From positions 1,550,001 through 1,614,000 of the forward strand of contig NZ_CP094264.1 in assembly GCF_023614235.1 (NCBI RefSeq): a stretch of DNA of 64,000 bases, written 5' to 3'. The stretch's first letter is position 1. Every line of letters starts with the position of its first letter. A program made the translations under genes and the position numbers. The notes beneath the pieces are model-generated. The model had not been told where the DNA came from, searched no databases, and worked only from the letters and a program-made list of their open reading frames with translations. The stretch is from Streptomyces sp. MRC013. GTDB lineage: Bacteria > Actinomycetota > Actinomycetes > Streptomycetales > Streptomycetaceae. This document shows, piece by piece, positions 1 through 7,942 of this stretch.

Positions 1-1
1 C

Positions 2-319
2 GCCCGCGCCGCCGACCTGATGCTGTTCCCGCGCTCGCTGTCCGCGCGGGAGGCGTACGACCTGGGCCTGGTCGGCAGGCTGGTGCCGGCCGCCGAGCTG
101 GCCGCGGAGGCGGAGCGGACCGCCCGCGCCCTCGCGGCGGGCCCCACGCTCGCGTACGCGTCGATCAAGGAGGCCATGGCGTACGGCGCCGGGCACACCC
201 TGGCGGAGACCCTGGAGAAGGAGGACGAGCTCCAGACCCGGGCCGGCGCCTCCGAGGACCACCGGATCGCGGTGGAGGCGTTCCTCGCGAAGGAGAAGCC
301 GGAGTACGTCGGCCGCTAG
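2..319 (+). CDS. Enoyl-CoA hydratase/isomerase family protein (C-terminal part)
   Basis: Only the C-terminal ~105 residues are present; the gene begins left of the window. Residues such as FPRSLSAREAYDLGLV, followed by VPAAEL, match the crotonase-fold helix in which these enzymes list 'sa eA...GLV..vv' after the oxyanion-hole half. The C-terminal helix (ETLEKEDELQTRAGASEDHR then EAFLAKEKPEYVGR) is the usual trimerisation and end segment of enoyl-CoA hydratases, which hydrate trans-2-enoyl-CoA in beta-oxidation-like pathways. Its stop overlaps the stop of the convergent glycosylase gene by four bases. The active-site Glu residues lie outside the window, so the exact reaction is open. Confidence 0.85.
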   Translation, partial: ARAADLMLFPRSLSAREAYDLGLVGRLVPAAELAAEAERTARALAAGPTLAYASIKEAMAYGAGHTLAETLEKEDELQTRAGASEDHRIAVEAFLAKEKPEYVGR

Positions 320-924
320 GAGGCCGGGGCCGCGGCGGGCGGGCGCGCGGTGCGGGCGACGCAGTCCGACAGGTGGTCGTCGACCAGGCCGCACGCCTGC
401 ATCAGCGCGTACGCCGTGGTGGGCCCGACGAAGCGGATGCCGCGCCGCTTCAGGGCCTTCGCCAGGGCCGTCGACTCGGGCGTGACCGCCGGGACGTCCG
501 CGAGCGTGCGCGGGGCCGGGCGGGCCGCCGGGTCCGGCGCGTGGGACCAGACCAGTCCGTCGAGCTCGCCGGGTTCCCACCCGGCGAGCAGGCGCGCGTT
601 GGCGAGCGTCGCGTCGATCTTGGCGCGGTTGCGGATGATGCCCTCGTCGGCGAGCAGCCGCTCCCGGTCGGCCTCCGTGAAGGCGGCGACCTCGGCGATC
701 CGGAAACCGGCGAAGGCCCGCCGGAAGCCCTCCCGGCGGCGCAGGACGGTGATCCACGACAGGCCGGACTGGAACGCCTCCAGGCTCAGCCGTTCGAACA
801 GCGCGTCGTCGCCGTGGACCGGGCGGCCCCACTCGCCGTCGTGGTAGGGGAGGTAGTCGGGGGTCGAGAGGCCCCACGGGCAGCGCGGCGCGCCGTCCGG
901 CCCGGGCACCGCCCCGCCGGTCAC
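316..924 (-). CDS. tag: DNA-3-methyladenine glycosylase I
   Basis: 202-residue base-excision-repair enzyme that removes 3-methyladenine from alkylated DNA. Family signatures are clear: RCPWG near residue 14, YHDGEWGRPVHGDDALFE (residues 27-44), the LEAFQSGLSWITVLRRR core (48-66), and a C-terminal QACGLVDDHLSDC in which Cys and His, with the N-terminal Cys and His, form the family zinc site. Length is normal. The GTG start overlaps the TGA of the upstream DivIVA-like gene (GTGA), which indicates translational coupling in one minus-strand unit. The C-terminus (ARPPAAAPAS) is a short variable tail. Confidence 0.95.
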   Translation of the reverse strand: MTGGAVPGPDGAPRCPWGLSTPDYLPYHDGEWGRPVHGDDALFERLSLEAFQSGLSWITVLRRREGFRRAFAGFRIAEVAAFTEADRERLLADEGIIRNRAKIDATLANARLLAGWEPGELDGLVWSHAPDPAARPAPRTLADVPAVTPESTALAKALKRRGIRFVGPTTAYALMQACGLVDDHLSDCVARTARPPAAAPAS

Positions 925-1462
925 CGGTCGCCCTCGCCGTCCCGCGTGTCGCGGCTCCCGCGGCCGTCGCGCGCCTCGCGGCCCTCGCGTTCGCCGGAAC
1001 CGGGGAACTCACCACGGCCGGTGGGCTTCCCGTGCCCAGCGGGCTCCCCGCCGCCGGTCGGCTCCTCGCGGCCGCTGGGCCGGCCGTCGCCTGCGGGGCC
1101 GCCGTGGCCCGTGGGGCCGTCGTGCCGGGGGGTGCGGCGAAGAGGTCCGCGCGGCCGGAGGCCGTGGCCTGCGCGCCGGCCAGCGCGGACTCCAGCTCCG
1201 CGATCCGGGCGTCCCGCTCCGCGAGCTCTGCGGCCAGCCGGTCCAGGACGTCGTCGACCTCGTCCATCCGGTAGCCGCGGGGCGCCAGCGGGAGCCGCAG
1301 CGCCTCGACGTCGGCGCGGCTGACCGGCCGGGTGAGCGGCAGCGGGTCGACCAGGTGCTCCGGCGGCGCCTCGGGCAGCACCTCGCTCTCCGCGCCGCCG
1401 ACCACCGCGAGGGTCACCGCGGCCACGACGACGACCATCGCTACAGCCAAGAACCAGAACAC
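921..1462 (-). pseudogene. DivIVA-domain membrane protein, frameshifted (probable sequence error)
   Basis: Reading from the GTG at 1462 (SD-like GGGAGAGG just upstream) gives an N-terminal membrane segment (FWFLAVAMVVVVAAVTLAVV), then DPLPLTRPVSRADVEALRLP, then GYRMDEVDDVLDRLAAELAE, the short DivIVA-like motif, and a coiled coil (RDARIAELESALAGA). That frame stays open to the window edge with no stop, so it cannot be the whole gene. The frame that ends at 921, overlapping the tag start, encodes a hydrophilic Gly/Arg/Glu tail. The two frames are joined by one missing base, most simply in the six-G run at 1127-1132. Family members in this position are about 120-180 residues, anchored in the membrane and of unknown function. 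An authentic frameshift is possible but less likely. Confidence 0.7.
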
Positions 1463-1537
1463 AGTGCGCCTCTCCCGGGACCGGAAACATGGAGCGTAGA
1501 ACGTCCGGTGCCGATCGTGCCACGCGGTCGCGGCGGT

Positions 1538-1543
1538 TAGGGT
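1538..1543 (+). promoter_or_regulatory. Candidate -10 box (TAGGGT) for the folP-like gene
   Basis: TAGGGT fits the Streptomyces vegetative -10 consensus TAGRRT and lies 32 bases before the AGGAGG-led ATG at 1576. No convincing -35 is visible about 17 bases upstream, so this is a weak call. Confidence 0.3.
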
Positions 1544-1575
1544 CGCGGGGACGCCACACGAGGAGGACTTGCGGG

Positions 1576-2436
1576 ATGCTGCGCCTGGGACGACGCGAAT
1601 TCGACGCGCACGAGCCGGTGGTCATGGCCATCGTGAACCGGACCCCGGACTCCTTCTACGACCAGGGGGCCACCTTCCACGACGAGCCCGCCCTCGCCCG
1701 GGTCGAGCGGGCCGTGGCCGAGGGGGCGGCGATCGTCGACGTGGGAGGGGTGAAGGCGGGGCCCGGCGAGGAGGTCGACGCCGAGGAGGAGGCGCGGCGC
1801 ACGGTCGGCTTCGTGGCGGAGGTGCGGCGGCGCCACCCCGACGTGGTGATCAGCGTCGACACCTGGCGGCACGAGGTCGGCGAGGCCGTGTGCGAGGCCG
1901 GGGCGGACCTGCTGAACGACGCCTGGGGCGGCGTCGATCCGAAGCTCGCGGAGGTCGCCGCCCGGTACGGGGCGGGACTCGTGTGCACCCACGCGGGCGG
2001 CGCCGAGCCGCGGACGCGTCCGCACCGGGTGGCGTACGACGACGTGGTGGCGGACATCCTGCGCGTGACGGTCGGGCTGGCCGAGCGGGCCGTGGCGCTG
2101 GGGGTGCCGCGGGAGTCGGTGCTGATCGACCCGGGGCACGACTTCGGGAAGAACACCCGGCACTCCCTGGAGGCGACGCGGCGGCTCGGGGAGATGGTGG
2201 AGACGGGGTGGCCGGTGCTGGTCTCCCTGTCGAACAAGGACTTCGTGGGCGAGACCCTGGACCGGCCGGTGAAGGAGCGGGTCGTCGGGACGCTGGCGAC
2301 GACGGCGGTGTCGGCGTGGCTGGGGGCCCGGGTGTACCGGGTGCACGAGGTCGCCGAGACGCGGCAGGTGCTGGACATGGTGGCGTCCATCGCGGGGCAC
2401 CGCGAGCCGGCCGTCGCCCGGCGGGGGCTGGCGTGA
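1576..2436 (+). CDS. Dihydropteroate synthase family protein, FolP2-like
   Basis: TIM-barrel pterin-binding enzyme of 286 residues. The start is fixed by AGGAGG at 1561-1566. The fold motifs are recognisable: MAIVNRTPDSFYD, IVDVGGVKAGPGE, VISVDTWRHEV, LLNDAWGGVDP, DPGHDFGKNT and NKDFVGET. True DHPS normally has TPDSFSDGG and DPGIGFGKT. The altered pterin and phosphate loops, and the VGGVKAGPGE segment, match the mycobacterial FolP2 group as I remember it, which is reported to lack DHPS activity. So the fold is certain but folate synthesis is doubtful. It is a single plus-strand gene convergent with the LOG-family gene. Confidence 0.85.
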   Translation: MLRLGRREFDAHEPVVMAIVNRTPDSFYDQGATFHDEPALARVERAVAEGAAIVDVGGVKAGPGEEVDAEEEARRTVGFVAEVRRRHPDVVISVDTWRHEVGEAVCEAGADLLNDAWGGVDPKLAEVAARYGAGLVCTHAGGAEPRTRPHRVAYDDVVADILRVTVGLAERAVALGVPRESVLIDPGHDFGKNTRHSLEATRRLGEMVETGWPVLVSLSNKDFVGETLDRPVKERVVGTLATTAVSAWLGARVYRVHEVAETRQVLDMVASIAGHREPAVARRGLA

Positions 2437-2475
2437 CCGGCCGGGTCGCGCCGGCCCCGCGCCGGACGCGCGGGC

Positions 2476-3231
2476 TCAGCGCCCGGCCTCCTTGCTGACC
2501 AGGGCCACCGCCTCGTCCACGTCGTCCGTCACGTGGAACAGCATCAGGTCGCGCTCGGCGGCCTTGCCCTGGGCGATGACCGTGCCGCGGAGCCAGTCGA
2601 CCAGGCCCGACCAGTACTCCGTGCCGAACAGGACGATCGGGAAGCGGGTGACCTTGCGGGTCTGGACGAGGGTCAGCGCCTCGAACAGCTCGTCCAGCGT
2701 GCCCAGACCGCCCGGCAGGACGACGAAACCCCGGGCGTACTTGACGAACATCGTCTTCCGCACGAAGAAGTAGCGGAAGTTGATGCCGATGTCGACGTGC
2801 GGGTTGAGGCCCTGCTCGAAGGGGAGCTCGATGCCGAGGCCGACGGAGACGCCCTTCGCCTCGCGCGCGCCCTTGTTCGCGGCCTCCATGGCGCCCGGCC
2901 CGCCGCCCGTGATCACCGCGAAGCCCGCCTCGGCCAGGGCCCTGCCGAGTCTCACGCCGGCCTCGTACTCCGGTGTGCCGGCCGGGGTGCGGGCCGAGCC
3001 GAAGACGCTGATGGCGCCGGGGAGTTCGGCCAGCGCGCCGAAGCCCTCGACGAACTCGGACTGGATGCGCATGACCCGCCAGGGGTCGGTGTGGACCCAG
3101 TCCGCGTCGCCCGCGGTGTCCAGCAGCCGCTGGTCGGCCGTGCCCGGCTGGATCTGTTCCCTGCGGCGGAGCACCGGTCCCAGCCGCTGCTCCGCGCGTG
3201 TCCGCACTCCTTCGGCCTCGGGGTTTCCCAC
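2476..3231 (-). CDS. TIGR00730 / LOG family Rossmann-fold protein
   Basis: 251 residues. Diagnostic motifs are SVFGSARTP, the nucleotide-binding GGGPGAMEAANKGA, and PGGLGTLDELFEALTLVQ, the LOG (cytokinin riboside 5'-monophosphate phosphoribohydrolase) signature. Proteins of this family hydrolyse nucleoside 5'-monophosphates to base and ribose 5-phosphate. The bacterial substrate range is poorly known, and many are misnamed lysine decarboxylases. The N-terminal ~60 residues (RRREQIQPG...DTAGDADWVHTDPWR) are the extension common in actinobacterial members. The GTG start at 3231 has a good SD (GGAGGGAG). Confidence 0.9.
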   Translation of the reverse strand: MGNPEAEGVRTRAEQRLGPVLRRREQIQPGTADQRLLDTAGDADWVHTDPWRVMRIQSEFVEGFGALAELPGAISVFGSARTPAGTPEYEAGVRLGRALAEAGFAVITGGGPGAMEAANKGAREAKGVSVGLGIELPFEQGLNPHVDIGINFRYFFVRKTMFVKYARGFVVLPGGLGTLDELFEALTLVQTRKVTRFPIVLFGTEYWSGLVDWLRGTVIAQGKAAERDLMLFHVTDDVDEAVALVSKEAGR

Positions 3232-3310
3232 GATCTGCTCCCTCCGCTGAACATCGTCTGCCGGGATCAGCGTAGGGCTGGAAATGTGAAGAGTGGCGAA
3301 ATCGTGGTCG

Positions 3311-4414
3311 TCAGGCAGTGAGCCAGTCGTACAGGCGCCGCTCGCAGTGGGTGATCCGGTCGACCGCGACGCGCTCGTCCCGCTTGTGCGCGAGGACCGG
3401 GTTGCCGGGCCCGTAGTTGACGGCGGGCACGCCGAGCGCGCTGAAGCGGGAGACGTCGGTCCAGCCGAACTTGGGGCGGGCGGTGCCGCCGACCGCCGTC
3501 ATGAACGCCGCCGCGGCCGGGTGGGAGAGGCCGGGCAGGGCGCCGCCGGAGTGGTCGTCGACGACGAACTCGTCCACGCCGCAGTCGGCGAACACCTCCC
3601 GCACGTGCTTCTCGGCCTCCTCCGGGGTGCGGTCGGGGGCGTAGCGGTAGTTCACGACGACGGTGCACTCGTCGGGGATCACGTTGGTGGCGACGCCGCC
3701 GGTGATCCCGACGGCGTTGAGGCCCTCGCGGTACTCCAGCCCGTCGACGACCGGGCGGCGCGGCTCGTACGAGGCGAGGCGGGCCAGGACGGGCGCGGCG
3801 GCGTGGACGGCGTTGGAGCCCATCCAGGAGCGGGCCGAGTGGGCGCGCTCGCCCCGCAGGGTGAGGCTGACGCGCAGGGTGCCCTGGCAGCCGCCCTCGA
3901 CCTCCCCGTCGGACGGCTCCAGCAGGACGGCGAAGTCCCCGGCGAGCCAGTCGGGGTGCGCGGCGGCCACGTGCCCGAGGCCGTTGAGGTGGGCGGCGAC
4001 CTCCTCGTTGTCGTAGAAGACGAACGTCAGGTCGCGGTTGGGCTCGGGGACGGTCGCGGCGATGCGGAGCTGGACGGCGACGCCGGACTTCATGTCGGAC
4101 GTGCCGCAGCCCCACAGGACGCCGTCCGCGTCCAGCCGGGAGGGGACGTTGTCCGCGATCGGCACGGTGTCGATGTGGCCGGCGAGGACGACCCGCTCGG
4201 CGCGGCCGAGGTGCGTGCGGGCGACGACGTTGTTGCCGTACCGGTCGACGGTGAGGTGCGGGAGGGCGCGCAGGGCCTGCTCGATCGCGTCCGCGAGCGG
4301 CTTCTCGGTGCCGCTGACGGAGGGGAAGTCGACCAGCGCGGCGGTCAGTGCCGGACCGTCCAGCGTGAGGTCCAGAGCGGTGCGGAGGGGCGCTTCGGGC
4401 GTGGAGTCGGTCAT
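3311..4414 (-). CDS. dapE: Succinyl-diaminopimelate desuccinylase (DapE)
   Basis: M20-family zinc hydrolase of 367 residues that converts N-succinyl-LL-DAP to LL-DAP plus succinate in lysine and peptidoglycan-precursor synthesis. Visible metal and active-site motifs are VLAGHIDTVP (residues ~79-88), GCGTSDMKSGVA (~102-113), FYDNEEVA with the catalytic Glu (~131-138), and SDGEVEGGCQGTLRV. The dimerisation domain lies in the middle (HSARSWMGSNAVH), and the C-terminal metal ligand is in NYGPGNPVLAHKRDE. The window also holds dapC, the preceding succinylase-branch step, so the succinylase DAP pathway is used. Its start lies only 38 bases from the divergent gene at 4453. Confidence 0.95.
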   Translation of the reverse strand: MTDSTPEAPLRTALDLTLDGPALTAALVDFPSVSGTEKPLADAIEQALRALPHLTVDRYGNNVVARTHLGRAERVVLAGHIDTVPIADNVPSRLDADGVLWGCGTSDMKSGVAVQLRIAATVPEPNRDLTFVFYDNEEVAAHLNGLGHVAAAHPDWLAGDFAVLLEPSDGEVEGGCQGTLRVSLTLRGERAHSARSWMGSNAVHAAAPVLARLASYEPRRPVVDGLEYREGLNAVGITGGVATNVIPDECTVVVNYRYAPDRTPEEAEKHVREVFADCGVDEFVVDDHSGGALPGLSHPAAAAFMTAVGGTARPKFGWTDVSRFSALGVPAVNYGPGNPVLAHKRDERVAVDRITHCERRLYDWLTA

Positions 4415-4420
4415 GTGCCG

Positions 4421-4442
4421 ACCCTATCCCGGCCCCTAGTAC
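4421..4442. promoter_or_regulatory. Divergent leaderless-type promoter pair
   Basis: The 38-bp gap between the dapE start (4414) and the GTG at 4453 holds TAGGGT on the minus strand (4426-4421) and TAGTAC on the plus strand (4437-4442). Each lies 6-11 bases before its start codon, leaving no room for a Shine-Dalgarno. Leaderless transcripts, common in Streptomyces, are the natural reading. Confidence 0.4.
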
Positions 4443-4452
4443 GGTTGACCGC

Positions 4453-5436
4453 GTGTCCGAGTCCGCCGTCCCCTCCCCCCGTCCCCGCCGCGCCCGCCGT
4501 GCCCGGGTCGCGGCGTCGTTCGCCGTCCTGCTGGCCGTCGCCGGTTACGTGGTGCTGCGGTACGAGTCGGGTGGCGGCGGCGCGCCGCGGTGCACGGTCG
4601 GCAGCGGGAGCCACACGTACACCCTCTCCCCGGAGCAGGCGGCGAACGCCGCGACGATCTCCGCCGTGGGCACCACGCGCGGGATGCCCGAGCGGGCGGT
4701 GACGATCGCGCTGGCGACCGCGCTGCAGGAGTCGGCGCTGCGCAACATCGACTACGGCGACCGGGATTCGCTGGGGCTGTTCCAGCAGCGGCCGTCGCAG
4801 GGCTGGGGGACGCCCCGGCAGATCATGGACCCGGTGTACTCGGCGGGCGTCTTCTACGACCGGCTGGCGGAGGTGCCGGGGTACTCGCGGCTGCCCCTGA
4901 CGGTGGCCGCGCAGCGCGTGCAGCGCAGCGGGTTCCCCCAGGCGTACGCGAAGCACGAGCCGGACGCGGCGCTGCTGGCCGCGGCGCTGACCGGGCGCTC
5001 GGCGGCGTCGCTGACGTGCGCCCCGGCGCGCGGGGTGCGCCCCGGGGACGCGCGGCGGGTGCGGGGCGAGCTGGTGCGGGCGTTCGGCGCGGGCGTGCTC
5101 GGCGGGGTTCCGGCGGGCTCCGGCGACGGCAAGGGCGGCGGGGCGCCCGGCGGGACCGCCTCCGCGAGCCCGGTGCCGGGGGGCGGCTCCCGCACGGTGA
5201 CGGTGCCCGTGCCCGTGCGGACGGGATCCGCCGGGCCGGGGGGCGAGGCGTCGGACGGCGCGCCGCGGCACGGCTGGGAGCTGGCGCAGTGGGCGGTGGC
5301 GCGGGCGGACGCGCTGGGCGTCGTGGAGGTCTCGTACGCGGGGCGCGTGTGGAGCGCGGACGAGGCCGACGAGGGGTGGCGCGCGGCGGGGCCCGGCACG
5401 GAGACGGCCGGCGTCGTCATCAGGACGGCGGAGTAG
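4453..5436 (+). CDS. Membrane-anchored lysozyme-fold-like protein (often misnamed heavy-metal transporter)
   Basis: 327 residues. An Arg-rich N-terminus precedes a signal/anchor helix (VAASFAVLLAVAGYVVLRY, residues ~20-38). The conserved core follows: TLSPEQAANAATISAVG, ATALQESALRNIDYGD, then DSLGLFQQRPSQGWG and QIMDPVYSAGVFYDRL. This pattern (Glu after ALQ, then GLFQQRP..GWG) resembles soluble lytic-transglycosylase-like folds acting on peptidoglycan, but no enzyme activity is established for the group. Residues ~215-270 are a Gly/Pro/Ser linker. A short C-terminal domain (GWELAQWAVARADALGVVEV) resembles the tail found on wall-associated Streptomyces proteins. The start is leaderless-type GTG. 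Confidence 0.75.
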   Translation: MSESAVPSPRPRRARRARVAASFAVLLAVAGYVVLRYESGGGGAPRCTVGSGSHTYTLSPEQAANAATISAVGTTRGMPERAVTIALATALQESALRNIDYGDRDSLGLFQQRPSQGWGTPRQIMDPVYSAGVFYDRLAEVPGYSRLPLTVAAQRVQRSGFPQAYAKHEPDAALLAAALTGRSAASLTCAPARGVRPGDARRVRGELVRAFGAGVLGGVPAGSGDGKGGGAPGGTASASPVPGGGSRTVTVPVPVRTGSAGPGGEASDGAPRHGWELAQWAVARADALGVVEVSYAGRVWSADEADEGWRAAGPGTETAGVVIRTAE

Positions 5437-5812
5437 GAACCGCGGGGGAACGCCGTAGAGTAGCCGTACCGATCCGCAGAGTGGTCGCGGCGCCCGCCGA
5501 CGCGGCTCGGTCAGCCGTCCGGGGCGTCACCCGGCCGGACCACCCCGCCCCCGCCGGGCCCTGCGTCCGCCGGGGGCCGCGGCCACCGGCGAACCGCCGC
5601 GGACGACTCCGGGGCACCTGCGGAGAGACGGTTCAGCCCGCCCCTCCGGGCCTCCCCGCCCACCCGTCCGGCGGGCGCCGGGAGACCGGCGCATTGCCAA
5701 CTCTTTACCCGCGGGCACCGCAACCTCCCGCGGCCCCCGAGCGGTTGTCACAGCGTCCGATCGTCGGACAGGCATCACAACCACACGCCCTCTTCCCCGT
5801 CGAAGGAGCATC
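5437..5812. other. Intergenic leader of 376 bp with a small inverted repeat
   Basis: No supportable gene. At 5755-5769 there is a perfect 6-bp inverted repeat GTCCGA-TCG-TCGGAC, just after a TTGTCA (5746-5751) that could serve as a -35. The gap ends in a good SD (GAAGGAG) for the next gene. Long leaders before small secreted proteins are common, but nothing here proves regulation. Confidence 0.35.
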
Positions 5813-6217
5813 ATGTCCCTCCCCCTGACCCGCCGGATCGCCCGTGCCGCGCTGCTCGCCGCAGCGGGAGCGGCCTCCGTGGTCGGTGCGGCCGGCTCCG
5901 CGAGCGCCGCGGACCTCCCCAAGACCGCCGACCTCACCGGCGGCGTCACCACCCTCGACACCGCGCAGGTCACCGACACGGTCGGCACCGTCTCGAGGGA
6001 CGGCTCGGACCTCGCGAGCGGCAAGACCGCCGAGCGGGCCGCCCCGGTCGCGGGCGAGGCCCTCGACACCGCGGCCGAGGCCGCCATGCCGGCCTTCGGC
6101 GCGGCCGCCGGCGAACTCGCCCGGGGCGCCGGCGACGCCATGGGCGACGCCTCCGGGAACAAGCTCCCGGACGAGCCCTTCTCCGGGGGCCTGCCGGTCT
6201 CCGGTCCGGTCGGCTGA
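5813..6217 (+). CDS. Small secreted protein, Ala-rich
   Basis: 134-residue precursor with a classic Sec signal peptide: RR at residues 6-7, hydrophobic core (AALLAAAGAASVVGAAG) and a cleavage site around ASA-ADLP. The mature part is ~100 residues, Ala/Asp/Gly-rich, helical and without cysteine (DLPKTADLTGGVTTLDTAQV ... KLPDEPFSGGLPVSGPVG). It resembles the small 'ATP-binding protein' misannotations of Streptomyces that have no ATP-binding motif. Function is unknown. Clear SD GAAGGAG; a strong hairpin terminator follows within 25 bases. Confidence 0.8.
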   Translation: MSLPLTRRIARAALLAAAGAASVVGAAGSASAADLPKTADLTGGVTTLDTAQVTDTVGTVSRDGSDLASGKTAERAAPVAGEALDTAAEAAMPAFGAAAGELARGAGDAMGDASGNKLPDEPFSGGLPVSGPVG

Positions 6218-6238
6218 CCCGCGCCCGCGGGAACGCGG

Positions 6239-6273
6239 AAGGGGCCGGGCCGCGCGATGCGGCCCGGCCCCTT
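6239..6273. terminator. Bidirectional hairpin terminator
   Basis: Perfect 15-bp stem (6239-6253 with 6259-6273) around a five-base loop, between the convergent secreted-protein gene and dapC. No U-run, as usual in high-GC actinomycetes. Confidence 0.8.
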
Positions 6274-6303
6274 CCCGTCTCCGTACGCCGACGGGGCCGG
6301 CCG

Positions 6304-7407
6304 TCACCCGAGGCGCTCGACCGCCTCGGCGACCCGCTCGTCCGTGGCCGTGAACGCGATCCGGACGAACCGCTCCCCCGCCGCGCCGTAGAAGTCGCCC
6401 GGCGCGACCAGGACGCCCCGGTCCGCCAGGTACCCGACGGTGTCCCAGCAGGGCTCGTCGCGGGTGGCCCACAGGTAGAGCCCCGCCTCGCTGTGTTCGA
6501 TGCGGAAGCCGTGCGCCACCAGCGCCGCCCGCAGCTCCGCCCGCCGCTTCGCGTACCGTCCGCGCTGCTCGTCCACGTGGGCGTCGTCGCCGAGCGCCGC
6601 GACCGTCGCCGCCTGCACCGGGGCGGGCACCATCATGCCGCCGTGCTTGCGGATCCGCAGCAGCTCGCCCAGGACCGCCGCGTCGCCCGCGGCGAACGCG
6701 GCCCGGTAACCGGCCAGGTTGGACCGCTTGGACAGCGAGTGGACGGCGACGACCCCCTCGTACGATCCGCCGCACACGTCCGGGTGGAGCACGGAGACCG
6801 GGTCGGCCTCCCAGCCCAGCTCCAGGTAGCACTCGTCGCTGACGACCAGTACGCCGTGTTCGCGCGCCCAGGCGACGACCCGGGTCAGCTCGTCCTTGGC
6901 GAGGACCCCGCCCGTCGGGTTGGACGGGGAGTTCAGCCACAGCAGCCGCAGCCCGGCCGGGTCCAGCTCCGTCGGGTCGCCGTAGGCGACCGGGGCGGCC
7001 CCGGCGAGGCGGGCGCCGACCTCGTACGTCGGGTAGGCGAGCCGCGGGTGGGCGACCTCGTCGCCGGGGCCGAGGCCCAGCTGCGTCGGCAGCCACGCCA
7101 CCAGTTCCTTGGAGCCGACGACCGGCAGGACGTTCGTGTGCGCGATGCCGCGGGCGCCGAGCCGGCGTCCGCACCAGCCGGTGATCGCGTCGCGGAGCGC
7201 GGCGGTCCCCCAGACGGTGGGGTAGCCGGGCGAGTCGGCCGCCTCGACCAGGGCCCTGCGGACCGGCCCGGGCACGGGGTCCACCGGGGTGCCGACCGAC
7301 AGGTCGACGATGCCGCCGGAGTGGGAGGCGGCCGTCTTCTTGTACGGCTCCAGCTTGTCCCACGGGAAGACGGGGAGGCGGGAGGAGACTGCGGACACGG
7401 TGCTCAC
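6304..7407 (-). CDS. dapC: Succinyldiaminopimelate transaminase (DapC)
   Basis: Fold-type I PLP aminotransferase of 367 residues. It converts N-succinyl-L-2-amino-6-oxopimelate and glutamate to N-succinyl-LL-DAP and 2-oxoglutarate, the step before DapE. Motifs: SVGTPVDPVP near residue 37, LPVVGSKELVAWLP, LNSPSNPTGGVL, VVSDECYLELGW, and the PLP-lysine segment VHSLSKRSNLAGYRAAF. The length fits the actinobacterial DapC group. fdxA lies directly upstream (100-base gap) in the arrangement typical of Streptomyces. The GTG start is the only one covering the conserved RLPVFPWDKL N-terminus. Confidence 0.93.
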   Translation of the reverse strand: MSTVSAVSSRLPVFPWDKLEPYKKTAASHSGGIVDLSVGTPVDPVPGPVRRALVEAADSPGYPTVWGTAALRDAITGWCGRRLGARGIAHTNVLPVVGSKELVAWLPTQLGLGPGDEVAHPRLAYPTYEVGARLAGAAPVAYGDPTELDPAGLRLLWLNSPSNPTGGVLAKDELTRVVAWAREHGVLVVSDECYLELGWEADPVSVLHPDVCGGSYEGVVAVHSLSKRSNLAGYRAAFAAGDAAVLGELLRIRKHGGMMVPAPVQAATVAALGDDAHVDEQRGRYAKRRAELRAALVAHGFRIEHSEAGLYLWATRDEPCWDTVGYLADRGVLVAPGDFYGAAGERFVRIAFTATDERVAEAVERLG

Positions 7408-7507
7408 TTTCTCGCGGATGCGACGTCTGGCGGGGCGGGCGCCGGCACGAACGCCGCGGCCCCGTACGGCACGGAGGCCGTACGGGACCGACGACGGGGA
7501 TGAGCGA

Positions 7508-7828
7508 TCAGCCGTTCTGCGGCGGCAGGGCGGCGATGAAGGGGTGGTCGCGCTCGATCAGGCCGAGCTTGGAGGCACCACCGGGCGAGCCGAGCTCGTC
7601 GAAGAACTCGACGTTCGCCTTGTAGTAGTCCTTCCACTCCTCCGGGGTGTCGTCCTCGTAGAAGATCGCCTCGACCGGGCAGACCGGTTCACAGGCCCCG
7701 CAGTCGACGCATTCGTCCGGGTGGATGTACAAGGACCGCTGGCCCTCGTAGATGCAGTCGACGGGGCACTCCTCGATGCACGCCTTGTCCTTGACGTCGA
7801 CACAAGGCTGCGCGATGACGTAGGTCAC
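7508..7828 (-). CDS. fdxA: 7Fe (3Fe-4S/4Fe-4S) ferredoxin
   Basis: 106-residue electron carrier. The N-terminal cluster ligands are in CVDVKDKACIEECPVDCIY (seven-iron type with the extra Cys spacing), and the second set is in CVDCGACEPVCPVEAIFYED. The C-terminus (YYKANVEFFDELGSPGGASK) is the typical extension of Streptomyces and mycobacterial FdxA. The GTG at 7828 is chosen because a strong AGGAGGA lies 9-15 bases upstream and the conserved TYVIAQPC begins there. It is divergent from the GNAT gene and cotranscribed with dapC. Confidence 0.95.
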   Translation of the reverse strand: MTYVIAQPCVDVKDKACIEECPVDCIYEGQRSLYIHPDECVDCGACEPVCPVEAIFYEDDTPEEWKDYYKANVEFFDELGSPGGASKLGLIERDHPFIAALPPQNG

Positions 7829-7942
7829 GCTGTCGTTCCTCCTTGGTAGGGCTGGCTCTGCGCGGGAGCGCGGCGTCGTCGATGCCCGCACCTAGTATCT
7901 CCGTTCTCGGGGGCGATCCGAACAGGAGGGGCGGACAGAGCT

